From the NCBI GenBank assembly GCA_964017185.1, contig OZ024883.1, positions 42,400,395-42,464,394 of the forward strand: 64,000 nt of DNA, written 5' to 3'. Position 1 is the first letter of the stretch. Every line of letters starts with the position of its first letter. Shown here in pieces: positions 30,769-42,673 of the stretch. The stretch comes from Rugalucina vietnamica. Lineage: Eukaryota > Mollusca > Bivalvia > Lucinida > Lucinidae. The notes below the pieces were generated by a model, which did not search any database, was not told the origin of the DNA, and worked only from the letters and a program-made list of their open reading frames with translations. Made by a program: the position numbers and the translations under genes.

Positions 30769-33108
30769 CACCCTGGTCCGTCATTACGTACAGGAAACTA
30801 AAGCAACGTATAGATAACTAAAGCGCAACGTATAGTTTACTAAAAAAATGGCGGATTTTGGTGGACACGAATCGGTGAGTAAGATTTGCTTATTGATTCT
30901 GATGTTCCTTTTTTGTTTATCTTAATCAAACACACCTTACGGACCAGCAAAACTCTTGTGTTATTTGCCTCGATCGGTACATTCTGCAGGAAATCACCCA
31001 TTTAAGTATAATGTTCGACACCCTAAGACAGCTGATTGCCAAATCGTGTGTTTTGAACTTCTCCGAGAAGAAAACCTTATATTGTGGTCAAAGTTCGATA
31101 GTAAATGGGTTGATTTTTGATGTCGAACATAGATACTGACCTAATAAGACGATCTGCCCAAAAAAAATTTTCAAATGTCCTTTGATAGCGAAATTATTAA
31201 TGATTTTTCATTACAACGCATTCGACACCTAAAACGGTACAACGAAAAAACAACTAAAACGTTCTAATTTGGGTAAAATAAACCTTATTACGATACTGTA
31301 TGTAACATTCTTTGTTACTATAGCGTTTTATTTCATCCAAAGTTTTCATTTGTATACTTTTATCTCAAGATTTGCTGATATAGCTCACAGGTTAAACCCT
31401 AAAACATTAAAATAGGCATCAAAACCATCATATGAAGCCAAACTCGAGTTTTATGGCGACTTAATGTTCAAATTTAGCAAAAATTTTGGATGAGAGTAAT
31501 GAAAAGACAAAATCTGATCATTTTGCTGTTAAATTTAAAAAAAGATAGTCAATCGATATCGAAGAATCGGTTGAATTTAATGCAATATACTGCATGCTTA
31601 GTTTTTAATCCAGATAGGGTAAAAAACTTTACTTTCCTCTTTAAGTGCACGCCGGTGGGTGCATGGGCCCTCAGACTCAATGACGGTACAGAACTAAAGC
31701 TGTCTTACAGATGGGAGGGACCTGACAACAAGTTAAGGTTACGGGATAAACATATGTCTCTGGTCGGGTCCACCAAGGTTGAAATAGTTGTTTTGTTTTG
31801 CTCCCGGCGGTTTTTCAGTGTCGGCGTTACTGTTGAGTCGTCGTTTTTGTTTCATCACAGTGTTTACATCTGTTTTCTGTGATGCTTCATTGACGAACTA
31901 GGACGCTTCTATGAGAACCGAACATTGTTTGTTATTGAATCACAGTAGACTAAGGGTGAGTTTTGGCGCCAGTAAAACCGGTTTAAGCCCTCCAGTAAAA
32001 TTTCTTTTGCTGACCATTCTAAGGCGATTCTACTGTGATTCTTTATGTTGTATGTTTGGCATGTCAGCTTCTGTTGTATACGCTTAATTTGTATTTAGTT
32101 GAAGGAAGCCGGATGGCTACCTTCCTTGGAAAGAGCTAGTCATCTTGCTCTTCATGTGTGTTGTCACATTTTCATGTTCAGGCATCCTAAACCTTCTGTT
32201 GATCTATTATGTTTGTTCTTGTTAAGTCTATATCTTTCCCGCTTGGTGTCTGGGTTTGGATTTTAAATTTAATTGTGTCTATTCCTGGGCTATATTTTCT
32301 ACTTTATCTAACGTATAATAAACCTAAATTGATTTTTTTTGCTGTATTTCAGGCCAGAATGTGTCAGTGATGCTGATGAATTACCGACTGAGATGTTTAG
32401 CCAAGTGACACAAACTAACTAACCAGCGCCCAAAGAGAAGTTCCTGTTGCGACGTTGTTCCTGTCCTATCCTTTCTGTGTAAATACAAAGTTATCAACTC
32501 GTTCAAGAATTTTTACGTTAATACGTTTTTGATTGTTTTTAGATTGTGGACAGACATTAAGAGGATCTAACTGAGTCCATAGTATCGTAATAAGGTTTAT
32601 TTTACCCAAATTAGAACGTTTTAGTTGTTTTTTCGTTGTACCGTTTTAGGTGTCGAATGCGTTGTAATGAAAAATCATTAATAATTTCGCTATCAAAGGA
32701 CATTTGAAATTTGTTTTGGCCAGATCGTCTTATTAGGTCAGTATCTATGTTCGACATCAAAATTCAACCCATTTACCATCGAACTTTGACCACAATATAA
32801 GGTTTTCTTCTCGGAGAAGTTCAAAACACACGATTTGGCAATCAGCTGTCTAAGGGTGTCGAACATTATACTTAAATGGGTGATTTCCTGCAGAATGTAC
32901 CGATCGAGGCAAATAACACAATAGTTTTGCTGGTCCGTAAGGTGTGTTTGATTAAGATAAACAAAAAAGGAACATCAGAATCAATAAACAAATCTTACTC
33001 ACCGATTCGTGTCCACCAAAATCTGCCATTTTTTTAGTAAACTATACGTTGCGCTTTAGTTATCTATACGTTGCTTTAGTTTCCTGTACGTAATGACGGA
33101 CCAGGGTG
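30769..33108. mobile_element. Long-TIR DNA transposon 2 (~525-bp arms, 5-bp duplication)
   Basis: The left arm (30769 to ~31302) starts CACCCTGGTCCGTCATTACG. The right arm (~32585-33108) is its near-perfect reverse complement and ends CGTAATGACGGACCAGGGTG. ATATG flanks both sides (30764-30768, 33109-33113). The ~1.28-kb interior has no recognisable transposase. Both arms contain AAAAAAATGGC..ATTTTGGTGG encoding MADFGGHES directly before GTGAGTAAG; the two copies differ by one synonymous base. Its terminal CACNCTGG is shared with transposon 1. Confidence 0.9.
31490..31882 (+). CDS. Unrecognised ORF inside transposon 2
   Basis: 131 codons. The first half is low-complexity; the middle GAWALRLNDGTELKLSYRWE and the following GPDNKLRLRDKHMSLVGSTK look more protein-like. 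A captured exon or a chance frame are both possible. I recognise no family. Confidence 0.2.
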   Translation: MRVMKRQNLIILLLNLKKDSQSISKNRLNLMQYTACLVFNPDRVKNFTFLFKCTPVGAWALRLNDGTELKLSYRWEGPDNKLRLRDKHMSLVGSTKVEIVVLFCSRRFFSVGVTVESSFLFHHSVYICFL

Positions 33109-33163
33109 ATATGAGCCGAAGCCTCCAAAGGTTAACTTATAGTATACCAACGCTCCATCATTT

Positions 33164-33397
33164 GAGCCGCCCCATGGGAAAACCAACAATCTGCATAGGC
33201 GAAAACAAAGGCGCAGATCAGCTTCGCGGTAACCGCGAAGCTGATCAGCGCCTTTGTTTTCGCTACTCGGATAGTACAATTCCTCCTCTTCTTATATCCG
33301 AAATTTCAAGCTTCTAGCTCTTTTCTGTGCTTGTACAGGCCAGTTTGTGTCGGACCTGTTCGGAAACCACATTGTTGGTTTTCCCACGAGGCGGCTC
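33164..33397 (+). mobile_element. GAGCCGC hairpin element, full copy
   Basis: Ends GAGCCGCCCCATGGGAAAAC and GTTTTCCCACGAGGCGGCTC, with the perfect core GATCAGCTTCGCGGTAACCG. ATTT on both flanks. Confidence 0.88.
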
Positions 33398-34470
33398 ATT
33401 TATCTTACTTCCATCGTTTAAAGCGGAAGCTCATCATGTGGAATCGCAGTGTCCATTATACATGTATCATTGTAAAAAACCTTTAAAAATCTTTTCTAGA
33501 ACACAGTGTCATATGACCAAAACTGACAAAATATTGTCCCAAAACAACAATTGAATGGTCTCTGCTGTTTCACAGAGGAAGTGGAGGGATCTAATTTATA
33601 TTCTAGAAAAATAAGGGGAAAAAAATGAAAAAAAAAATAAAAATAAAATAAAAATAAACATCACTTACCAATTTAGTGACTGTTTTGCTTCATTGCTTGA
33701 TGATGATGTTATTTTATATAATCCTCATATTACATGTACATGAATCTGAAACAAAATAATACAAATCATGACAAAACTTAACTACCTAGCTTCAAAACCA
33801 GTCTTTATATCCAACACAAATGGGTATGTTATCCCTGCTATTAATAAGGAGCTTAATATCACAGATGCATTAAGCTTGAAGAACATGTACATGTAGCACC
33901 CAACTTGCCCGTGATCCAACCCAATTTGTTACTGTGCAGACTGATGCAACATCACATGTTATGTGACAAAATGGAGTGCAGTGATTGGAAGCTATATCAC
34001 TAGGGCAACAACTGACAGTGAAGAGTTCAATGAATATCTGTAGGTTGTATCCTAATTGGTTCGCCATCCAATCACCTAAATCCATATAATAATCATGTGA
34101 CATATGATTTTGCATCCATCTTCACAGTAACATATTTGGCTGCATCAAGTGTATAAATAGGGTAATGTAGAAATGAAATGATGGACACTTGACAGCTGAG
34201 TATATAACCTATACAAACCCAGGACCTCTTGCTCGAGAGTCCTGTGCTCTACCACTCGACCTACCACTTGACCACAGCAATCCCAATAAATCTTTACATG
34301 AAAATTAAACAAAATTACCTGTTGATTTATGGGTATATTTCAAAATTGCCACATTTTATTATTTATATGGCCAACATACATGCAATTCCAAATTATATTG
34401 AAACTTGAATTGACTGATAATTTAAATACTTGTATTTTAGCTATAAAAGTCAATAGAGTAAATGTAAATA
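33398..34470. other. Intergenic with a foldback-family repeat
   Basis: Bases 33878-34135 match the repeat at 10963-11205 (TGACAAAATGGAGTGCAGTG). Bases 34200-34265 hold a tRNA-like SINE remnant (AACCCAGGACCTCTTGCTCG). Bases 33615-33660 are A-rich. Confidence 0.5.
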
Positions 34471-34487
34471 TGAAGCATGATAACATA

Positions 34488-34703
34488 CAAGCCCCAATGC
34501 GAGAAAATCGGGCTTCTGGGTTTTCCAACACAAATCAAGCTGTACAAGCACAGAAGAGAGCAAGAGGCTGGAAATTTTGGATTTAAAAAGTACAGGAATA
34601 GTACACTCCATGTAGTGAAAACAAAGGCGCTGATCAGCTGTGCAGTCACTGCACAGCTGATCTGTGCTTTTGTTTTCCCATATGCAAAAATCCAGTTTAC
34701 TCG
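34488..34703 (-). mobile_element. GAGCCGC hairpin element with a 17-bp flanking repeat
   Basis: The core pairs GATCAGCTGTGCAGT with its complement. TGAAGCATGATAACATA occurs directly at 34471-34487 and 34704-34720, much longer than the 4-bp flanks of the other copies. The outer ends are trimmed. Confidence 0.75.
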
Positions 34704-34929
34704 TGAAGCATGATAACATATTCGATACGCCCAATATCTTCTGGGTGGCTTAATCTGAGTCACATTAATTTTGATCAATTCAAATCAATCTAAAAATATG
34801 GCAAAAGCGTCATTAAAACACATGGTCCTGAAGTGACAGTAAAGCGACTCTTAACTTGCAATTGCCAGACCTGATCTTGTCTTTGCCATGGAAGCCCAAA
34901 AATTTGGGCAACTTCCAACAAAATTAAGC

Positions 34930-35194
34930 GTCAGGAAAACATGTCCGTGTAATGAATACCCCCTATACCCAACTTTCATAAAGTAAAATTGCGGTATGTA
35001 AGGGTATACCTATTTTTCTATGCAGGGGTATACCTATTTTTCTTATTTTTTATCTGGGGAGGCGGTTCTAACTTGTACCCAAAATCTACGTTTTGAGCAA
35101 AAATAAGAAAAATAACAAAAAAATTCTGCTGAAAATTTTCAAATTTTACAACCTAAAAAAACTCTGTATATTGCATGGGAGTGTTTTCGTCTTG
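34930..35194. mobile_element. Palindromic MITE, GGCGGTTC-core family, copy 5 (rearranged)
   Basis: Ends GCGTCAGGAAAACATGTCCG and TTGCATGGGAGTGTTTTCG. The block TATACCTATTTTTCT is duplicated and the left half of the core palindrome is lost. Confidence 0.65.
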
Positions 35195-35345
35195 GCATCT
35201 GTACGTGCTTATAATCAGTCTTCACAGTCCTCATCACAACCAGAGACAACCAACAGGAACGAAAACAACTAACACAGATCAAAGGGAAGTGGACGGTAAG
35301 CAAAACTAACAACAAGCAACGATACCATGGACTTTTTATTATAAA

Positions 35346-35386
35346 GGACCTACGCATTTCGGGATACAAACCCTTCATCAGGATCC
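35346..35386 (-). ncRNA. Hammerhead-ribozyme-like motif, type I, minimal stem III
   Basis: The minus strand reads GGAUC / CUGAUGA / AGGG-UUUGUA-UCCC / GAAA / UGCGUA / GGUCC. The two outer 5-base strands pair (one G-U wobble) as stem I. CUGAUGA and GAAA are the conserved core boxes. The GUA before GGUCC is a valid cleavage triplet. Stem II is short and begins with an A-C mismatch or a one-base bulge. Penelope-like retroelements and small retrotransposed circular RNAs of molluscs are known to carry such ribozymes. A degenerate frame upstream (35200-35340) could belong to one. Self-cleavage is inferred only. Confidence 0.55.
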
Positions 35387-36858
35387 ACTAACACCGATGA
35401 ATTCAATATGTGAAAATAGGGAGTAAATACAGAGGTCCCATCTCCATATGACCTCAGCCTATTGACGCCAGGGACATAAAACATGATATCAACCAACAAT
35501 TAATCAGAGTCAAAACTAGATTCAAACATGTAGGATTGACTAGACCTGAATTATTTATAATCTGGCCACATCATGAGATACAAGTCACTTTGGTTGCGGA
35601 CAAAGTGAGATGCAAACCATGCAAAAAACCACCAAAGATGGGTAGTAGCTCGTTAATTTGGATTTAGAGAGATGGATTGTACTATGTACTGGAAACAGAA
35701 CTGATCAGCTATGCAGTTACAGAATTGCTTCTTTGTGTTATGTAACAGTCTTACAGTATGGCTATATAGATTATGGACATGGGACATGGACTGAAATCTC
35801 ATCTGAATGACTGATGGTGCCTAGGATCAAACCCATGACCCCTAGATAACAAGGCAAGTGGCTCAACCCATAGCCACACAGGCTTTTTATTTACAGGACA
35901 GCTTTTGTGAAACTTTTTTCTCTAGCATACAAAATTTTCAACCGAGTTCTTTCATGATGCAGCTCATATTTCAAGACAGCTGTTACGCAAGTCAATACTG
36001 ACCCAGGATTTGATTGTCTTGTGATCAATTTTTAACTTTCTCAGGTAGACGAATCAATACGCGTACCTGAAGATTCCTTTTTTCTCCAGTTCTCTCTGTT
36101 TATGTTCCTTTCAATATCATTTCAGTCATACTGAGTCTGAGACAATACATTGAGCACTACCAATGTATTGTGGAGCAAAAACTGGCTTACTCTAAGGACA
36201 AAACAACTGACACACGCACAAGTATGAATGACTAGCTTTCCATAGTGAGGCAAGAACCAATAGACTCAGAGATATTAAAATGCCTTAAGTTAAATTAATA
36301 TATGGCTGAGATCAGCTTAACCACTCCACCATGGGGCCTAAATGTGATTATCAATCTGAACTGAACAGATTTTGACTTTAGGTCTGGTAATGGTCTGCAT
36401 GTTAGTTGATTGGGGTACAGCTAAGGTCATATATGGGACCTCGGTTTATAAGTCTCAACCGACAGACTGGAGAAGCCCGTAATTGAACCTGTGACGCCTG
36501 GTTGACACGGCAAGTGACATACATTGTAACCATTGTGCCACGGAGGCTTCTTTTATGTCTAGTAAGGTCACATTAGCCCAGTGGTTAGAGCGTCCGCTTT
36601 AGGTGTGGTAGGTCAGTCCACTAGCGCTTGAAGTCCTATATATAATTATAATCATAGTGTAAGTCAATATAGAATATATATACATGTATATTGACCTTAG
36701 AGACACTACCATAAATCTGATGATATTTGGGTCACTAATATAACTTCAAGCGCCTGTGGTCAGACGTGAGTCCCACGTAAGCAACCATGCTTCAATGTTA
36801 TGCTTTCAAAATTAAAGTATAAAATATTGATGCACCACCATTGGACACCCCCCGCCCC

Positions 36859-36889
<31 letters not shown>

Positions 36890-37096
36890 ACCCCCCACCT
36901 AAATAGGACTTATTCCTCTAGCAACACTCTGTCTACATGTGATGCAACCAAATTTCTGGGCAGTTTGATGGGCACCACATGACAAGATGAAATTTAGTGA
37001 GGTGACTGGAAGCCCAACTGATTGGGCAGCAAAGCAATGAACTCTTCACTGTCGGCTGTTACCCACAGATTCGATTCCAGATACCACACTCCATTA
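35387..37096. other. Intergenic with decayed SINE heads and a C/CA microsatellite
   Basis: tRNA-like A-box blocks are at 36573-36600 (TTAGCCCAGTGGTTAGAGCG, plus strand), 35815-35885 and 36470-36550 (minus strand). A C-tract followed by (CA)n is at 36851-36897. Bases 36930-37095 belong to the foldback family seen at 10963. Confidence 0.45.
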
Positions 37097-37112
37097 ATAT
37101 GTCACATGATGT

Positions 37113-37316
37113 GAGCCGCCCCATGGGAAAACCAACAATCTGCATAGGTAACCGTGAAGCTGATCAGCGCCTTTGTTTTCGCTACTTGGATAGTACAATT
37201 CCTCCTCTACTTAACTTCAAAATTTCAAGCTTCTAGCTCTTTTCTGTGACTGTACAGACCGGTTTCTGTCGGACCTGTTCTAAAACCACATTGTTGATTT
37301 TCCCACGAGGCGGCTC
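37113..37316 (+). mobile_element. GAGCCGC hairpin element, core-deleted, 16-bp target duplication
   Basis: Ends GAGCCGCCCCATGGGAAAAC and TTTTCCCACGAGGCGGCTC are intact. The left core arm is deleted. ATATGTCACATGATGT is repeated exactly at 37097-37112 and 37317-37332. Confidence 0.85.
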
Positions 37317-37465
37317 ATATGTCACATGATGTGTGATTTTGCATCAATCTGGGCAGCAGAAATTTGGTTGCACTGATGTTTTATTCTTAAAGAGTCCTGA
37401 AAGCTTGCTGGAGCTTGTATATTAAAACTTGCTTTGCAATTCTCTATACTTTTTCGTGTAAATAA

Positions 37466-37888
37466 TGTGACGGGAAAGCTAGCTCCCTTGTTATATGCAA
37501 ATTTCAAACTCCAGACTTTGTGAATCGAGCAAGTGTTGGGTATATAGCGCAGTAAACCACCCTTGGTGGATGAGCATGCTTTTCCACCGACGGGGTTTCT
37601 GTGGCTCTGCTCGGCTGCACGTTACATTTGGTGGCAGCGGTGGGTTAATGACAACTGCCAGACCGGGATTGCCTTACCCATGTAGTCCCTAGGCCAAGAC
37701 TCGGGACGAGTCTTCTCGGAGGGGGGAGTAATGTGATGGAATAGCCTCCTTGTTATATACAAATTTCAAACTCGAGACTTTGTGAATCGAGTAAGTGTTG
37801 GGTATATAGCGCAGTAAACCACCCTTGGTGGATGAGCATGCTTTTCCACTTACGGGGTTTCTGTGGCTCTGCTCGGCTGCACGTTACA
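37466..37888 (+). mobile_element. Miniature LTR retrotransposon (TRIM-like)
   Basis: Two direct repeats of ~160 bp, 37466-37626 and 37732-37888, both start TGTGA and end CACGTTACA. Two bases after the first comes a primer-binding-site-like TGGTGGCAGCGGTGGG (37629-37644). A purine tract GGAGGGGGGAG (37718-37728) precedes the second. The internal region is only ~105 bp and has no coding capacity. The LTRs differ at roughly ten positions, so the insertion is not recent. No clear target duplication was found. Confidence 0.8.
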
Positions 37889-39259
37889 ATACAATCCTGT
37901 TTTAAATGAGAGTCCAATTTTGCATCATGGGTATATAGGTTTTTTGTTTGTCTGAGTAGTGGTTTAGCGTCCCAGCCTTCAGCTATGGTCATGTTGGGAC
38001 GTTGCCTCCATTTTATGGGACTTGTACCCAAAATTAGGATGTCATGACATCAAAAAAGTGCTTCAAATATATAACAACCCAACTAAGCCAATAAGGCTTA
38101 TGTATGAAAGGTTCGACTTGAAACCACATTTCCTGGGCAGGTTCAGACAGCAATCACTTTGCCTAGATGCACAAGCAGCCTTTCTATCTCTTTAGCGCCC
38201 AATGGGTGGGGGCCCTGGGTATATAGGGTCAGCAGTGTTCCTAGAAACATTGCGCATTGGAACAGCATGTTGATGTAGACATATTAATTCTCCCAATGTT
38301 GAGACATCTCATTGCCGAGTAGAACAAAACTAGATGAATCTAAAATGATGCTTTCTCCATCACCCTATTCACATATTATGATGCACTAGTCATTTGCAAC
38401 CACAGCCCCCCACCCCAGGGCAATAGCTGGGACTTTGACTTTTGGTCCAGCAAATCTCCTCTAAAAGCCCCTTTTCGAGCCCTGCGTCTATTTTTCCGTC
38501 ATGTCATCTCTGTTTTTGTCAAAATCAATAACATCCAATGAGCAAAAAATACAAATCAGGAATTCAACAACACACCTGAGAGACTGTCACAGGTGAAAAT
38601 ACCCCACCCACCACAATGTAAATATGTAGACCAGGTAAACAAACAACCTCAAGATTTTACAGCAGCAAAGGCAGCAAAATAAATGCAAGCATTGTATGTA
38701 TTACCGTTAGTGACATGTTTTCTAATGTAAAGACAGAAATAATTTTAGAAAGAAATTTTGACAACAAATTTCAAGCGTTTCGAGTGAACAGGTATACCCA
38801 AATGGCGACCGGTTTCGCGTCAAATGTTCATGTCACCTTTTACTAAAAATAAACCAATTTATCCTCATTTTTCAATGAAACTTCACAATTTAACCAATGA
38901 ATACTTGATTAAATATTACCGTTGATGTCCCCTATTTGTTGTAGATGTTCATTAACACTAATTAAAGCTAATATTCCAAATGTCTAATTGGTGTCAAATA
39001 GGGCACACCCAACGACTTAAGATAAAGCTTCTATGCACCACAGATCGTGTGTAACATAGGTGACGTCACACCGGGCAATTAAAGTAGCTCACCTGAGCGC
39101 AAATCGGCAAAGATCAAAGGAAATCAGTCGGGCTTGCGAATAACAAAGTGGAAACGGCAAATATGTACAGGAATAATGATAAATATATTGAAAAATAAAA
39201 TTAAATCACGAATAATAATGATAAGGTGTGGTAAAATAAAAAAAAAAAAAAATGAATAA

Positions 39260-39291
<32 letters not shown>

Positions 39292-39345
39292 AAAATGTTT
39301 TTATTACGGCAGCAGAACTATATGATATCGGTCATACTGATCGGT

Positions 39346-39407
<62 letters not shown>

Positions 39408-39730
39408 CTCATGTATGCGTTTTGGATCTTGCAATGGAAACGATCACTCTGGGCAAAACATTTGAATACTTGAAGACGTTAAAAATCTAAATATCTCAAC
39501 CGTTAGCCCTCCATTCAATTTTAAAAGTGTCTGAATGAGTTTAAGATTGTTAAAATTTTCCGGCAAAATTGCTCAGTCTGTTGCTCAGGCGAGCAATCAA
39601 TGTTCATTTGGGTTAATTGTCAGGCCCGCACAGCTGATTAGCACGATTTTATTCGCTTTTTAGACAGAAACTCACAATATCACTAATTTCACATTCCCGG
39701 TCCGAAGGCCATGAGAACTGTTTTTTACTT
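37889..39730. other. Intergenic with SINE-tail fragment and microsatellites
   Basis: 37945-38115 is a repeat shared with 44935-45115 (ACGTTGCCTCCATTTTATGG). 39260-39292 is (AAT)n. 39347-39405 is (GT)n. No gene seen. Confidence 0.5.
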
Positions 39731-39742
39731 ACACTGCTTACC

Positions 39743-41916
39743 CACAGTGTATATCCGAGCGTATGCAGAACAGACGGTTACGGAACGGACAGACGTTAAC
39801 AGGAGCACGCGCTTTTTCGCGCCAAAAATGTTTTTCCGTTCTTTTAAAGTGACTAATGCAAATATTGAGACCAAACTAGAGCAGATGTGTTGCATAAATA
39901 CCCGTCTAGTTGTCTGTGCTCAAGAGCACAATGATTTTTCAGGGGGTTCGCCATAACTGCCCAAGACGTGTGAAAAATGGCATATTTTGTATTTTTTTTT
40001 GGCTGTGTGTCGAGATGGCTTGCAAAATAAGCCATTGTCAACCTTTTGGATTTAGTCCGTATGTAGTTAAATATGTCCTGAACCACCAGACATTAAATAT
40101 TTTATATGTTTTCCAGTAAAAATAGCCAAGATTTGTTTTTTTTCTTAAGCGTATGGTAATTTCATGGTTACGGGGCGGTACAGTCGTTTGTTACGGAGCG
40201 GAACAGACGAAATGACGCATTTCCATACGAAACGGAACAGACGTAGGCGAGCTTTAGAATACGGATAGAAACAGACGCTGTATAGTAGAAATGTAAGATA
40301 CAAACATGTTTTAGCTCTCTCGAGCTTTCTGATTCACTATAGACAGCGGAATTTTTACAGACCCAGCGTCTGTCTGTCCATCTGTTCCTCACCATCCTGC
40401 TTAGCAAGTATTTCACCACATTCATAGGGAGAAATACATATGAAACGCCATCCGTGCAATTTTAACCCAGGTGCAGTGTCATGAACAACTATGCCATCTC
40501 AATCGGCCAGTATACAGTGGATCGCAGCTAGCTAGTGGCTGACAGTCGGTATTGTGTCCTTGTCACAGCTAGACGACACTAGCACTTCAATGAGTAATCA
40601 GGCAGCGGAAGCCATTTCCCGACGGGTTTTTGTCATGACATCTAAAATTCTAAATCCTTACTTTAATAAATGATTATGGCGTACGTCATAACAACATGGA
40701 TTCATTCGATGCTTCATCATGTTCATATTCCGATGCTTCATCGTGTTAATATGCACAAGCATGGCTAAATAGTAATAAACTGCGAGTAAATCAAATAAGT
40801 AAGATGCATGACAGAATCATACATGTATATGCTTACAAATCACACCAAAGATTTTATCTCCCGCCGCAAGCTCCCTTTTGCGGCGTCTTGGCTGATTCTC
40901 ACGCATCATTCATATATGGAAAGACTTTGGAATATATGACCGATGCTTTGGAGAGTACTCCCGCCGGTGTGTACGGAGGTGGGTGTTCGCTTGATAACTT
41001 TGCTTAAGGACTGAGTATGCAAACAGGGAACCTTTTCCTTTGACCGAAATTCTAGGGTCTCTATGTTACTAACGTATTCAGCACGAATGCCAGCCTTCCA
41101 TATAGACCTCCAGTTAAAACAGACATGAGTCTTATTATCGGACCTTTTCAGACTTTTTCAGTCTTTTATTTTAGAATTTATTGTTAGATATGCACTATTA
41201 GTGATACTATATTTAAAGGAGAAGAAAAGCCGGGATTGCCTCGTGATGCTGAGCACCAAGGAAGCCATTGGTACCATTTTAACGCATTTGATATGGCGCG
41301 GCCTGGGCGAACCCACGACATCTCGCCCCCGAAGCGGGCGCTTTTACCACTGAGCTATCGGGACCTCTCCCCCCCCCTCTCTCTCTCTGATCTGCTGTTT
41401 GCTCCCAAACAACTTTTTGTTTTCACAACATAGTCGATGCTATTCTGATACATGTACGATGCTGATCCAGGTCACCAGGTGTATTCCATCTGGTCACGTT
41501 CGAGCGCTACAATACAGAAGGTTGCCGCAAAGTGTTATATTTGACATCACAGTGTTGTTCATGTAGTAATTATGGCCGTCTGTGACCGCTCCGTATGCTG
41601 ATTCGTCTGTTTTTTTCGTAGGCTACGTCTGTTCCGCCCCGTAACATAAACGAATCTGTAGACTGTTCCGCTCCGTAATGTTTTTGTTGCTAAGCAACAA
41701 AATTCTGCTTAAACTACAAGGCTTCCATGCCGGAAATTATGGTGTTTTGGAAGATAGTAGATGGACATGCAAGGCCGATATAACAATACATTCGAAGCGT
41801 ACAGTTTTGGATGAAAAACTGTACAAAACATTTTTTGCGCGAAAAAGCGCGTGCTCCTGTAAACGTCTGTCCGTTCCGTAACCGTCTGTTCTGCATACGC
41901 TCGGATATACACTGTG
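39743..41916. mobile_element. Long-TIR DNA transposon 3 with RSS-heptamer-like ends
   Basis: The left end CACAGTGTATATCCGAGCGT and right end ACGCTCGGATATACACTGTG are exact inverses; near-identity runs for ~97 bp. Inner, weaker inverted blocks lie at 40160-40250 and 41600-41685 (rich in GGAACAGACG). TTACC is duplicated at 39738-39742 and 41917-41921. CACAGTG is the heptamer of V(D)J signal sequences, and Transib/RAG-like transposons use CAC-starting TIRs with 5-bp duplications. No nonamer and no transposase were seen, so it is non-autonomous. Confidence 0.88.
41236..41372 (-). mobile_element. tRNA-like SINE head inside transposon 3
   Basis: The minus strand reads TCCCGATAGCTCAGTGGTAA...GCGCCCGCTTCGGGGGCG, an A box and anticodon-arm-like stem. 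The B box (GGGTTCGCCCAG) is degenerate. Not a functional tRNA. Confidence 0.5.
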
Positions 41917-42239
41917 TTACCGTGTAAGGTTTATCTCCAGTATACTTGGATTTTTTTCAATGTGCAGGGCAGGGCTTAGCTAAGCCCAGCCTTGGATGAT
42001 TTCATTGTTGAGAAAGGGTCCTAGAGCTGACAATGTATAATTGAGGTAAAGGTGACTATGCTTGTTGTCTTTGTGCTATACCTGTGTTTCACCTGAATGA
42101 TTTCAAAATAGGTGAAGTGCATGGTAGATACACTAAAACATAAACGTTTTGTTTCTAAACTATAACCATTCAGCTAAGCTCAAATATTTCAATCAAGTTA
42201 GCCAATGCCTCTATTTTTATCAACAACTCTTTGCTTTAC

Positions 42240-42673
<434 letters not shown>

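Noticed and set aside
31490..31882. Transposase of transposon 2
   Set aside because: No catalytic motif or family resemblance, and half of the frame is low-complexity.
39743..39800. Complete recombination signal (heptamer-spacer-nonamer)
   Set aside because: The heptamer is exact, but no ACAAAAACC-like nonamer is visible at a 12- or 23-bp spacing.
41236..41372. tRNA gene
   Set aside because: The B box is degenerate and it lies inside a transposon; a SINE head is more likely.
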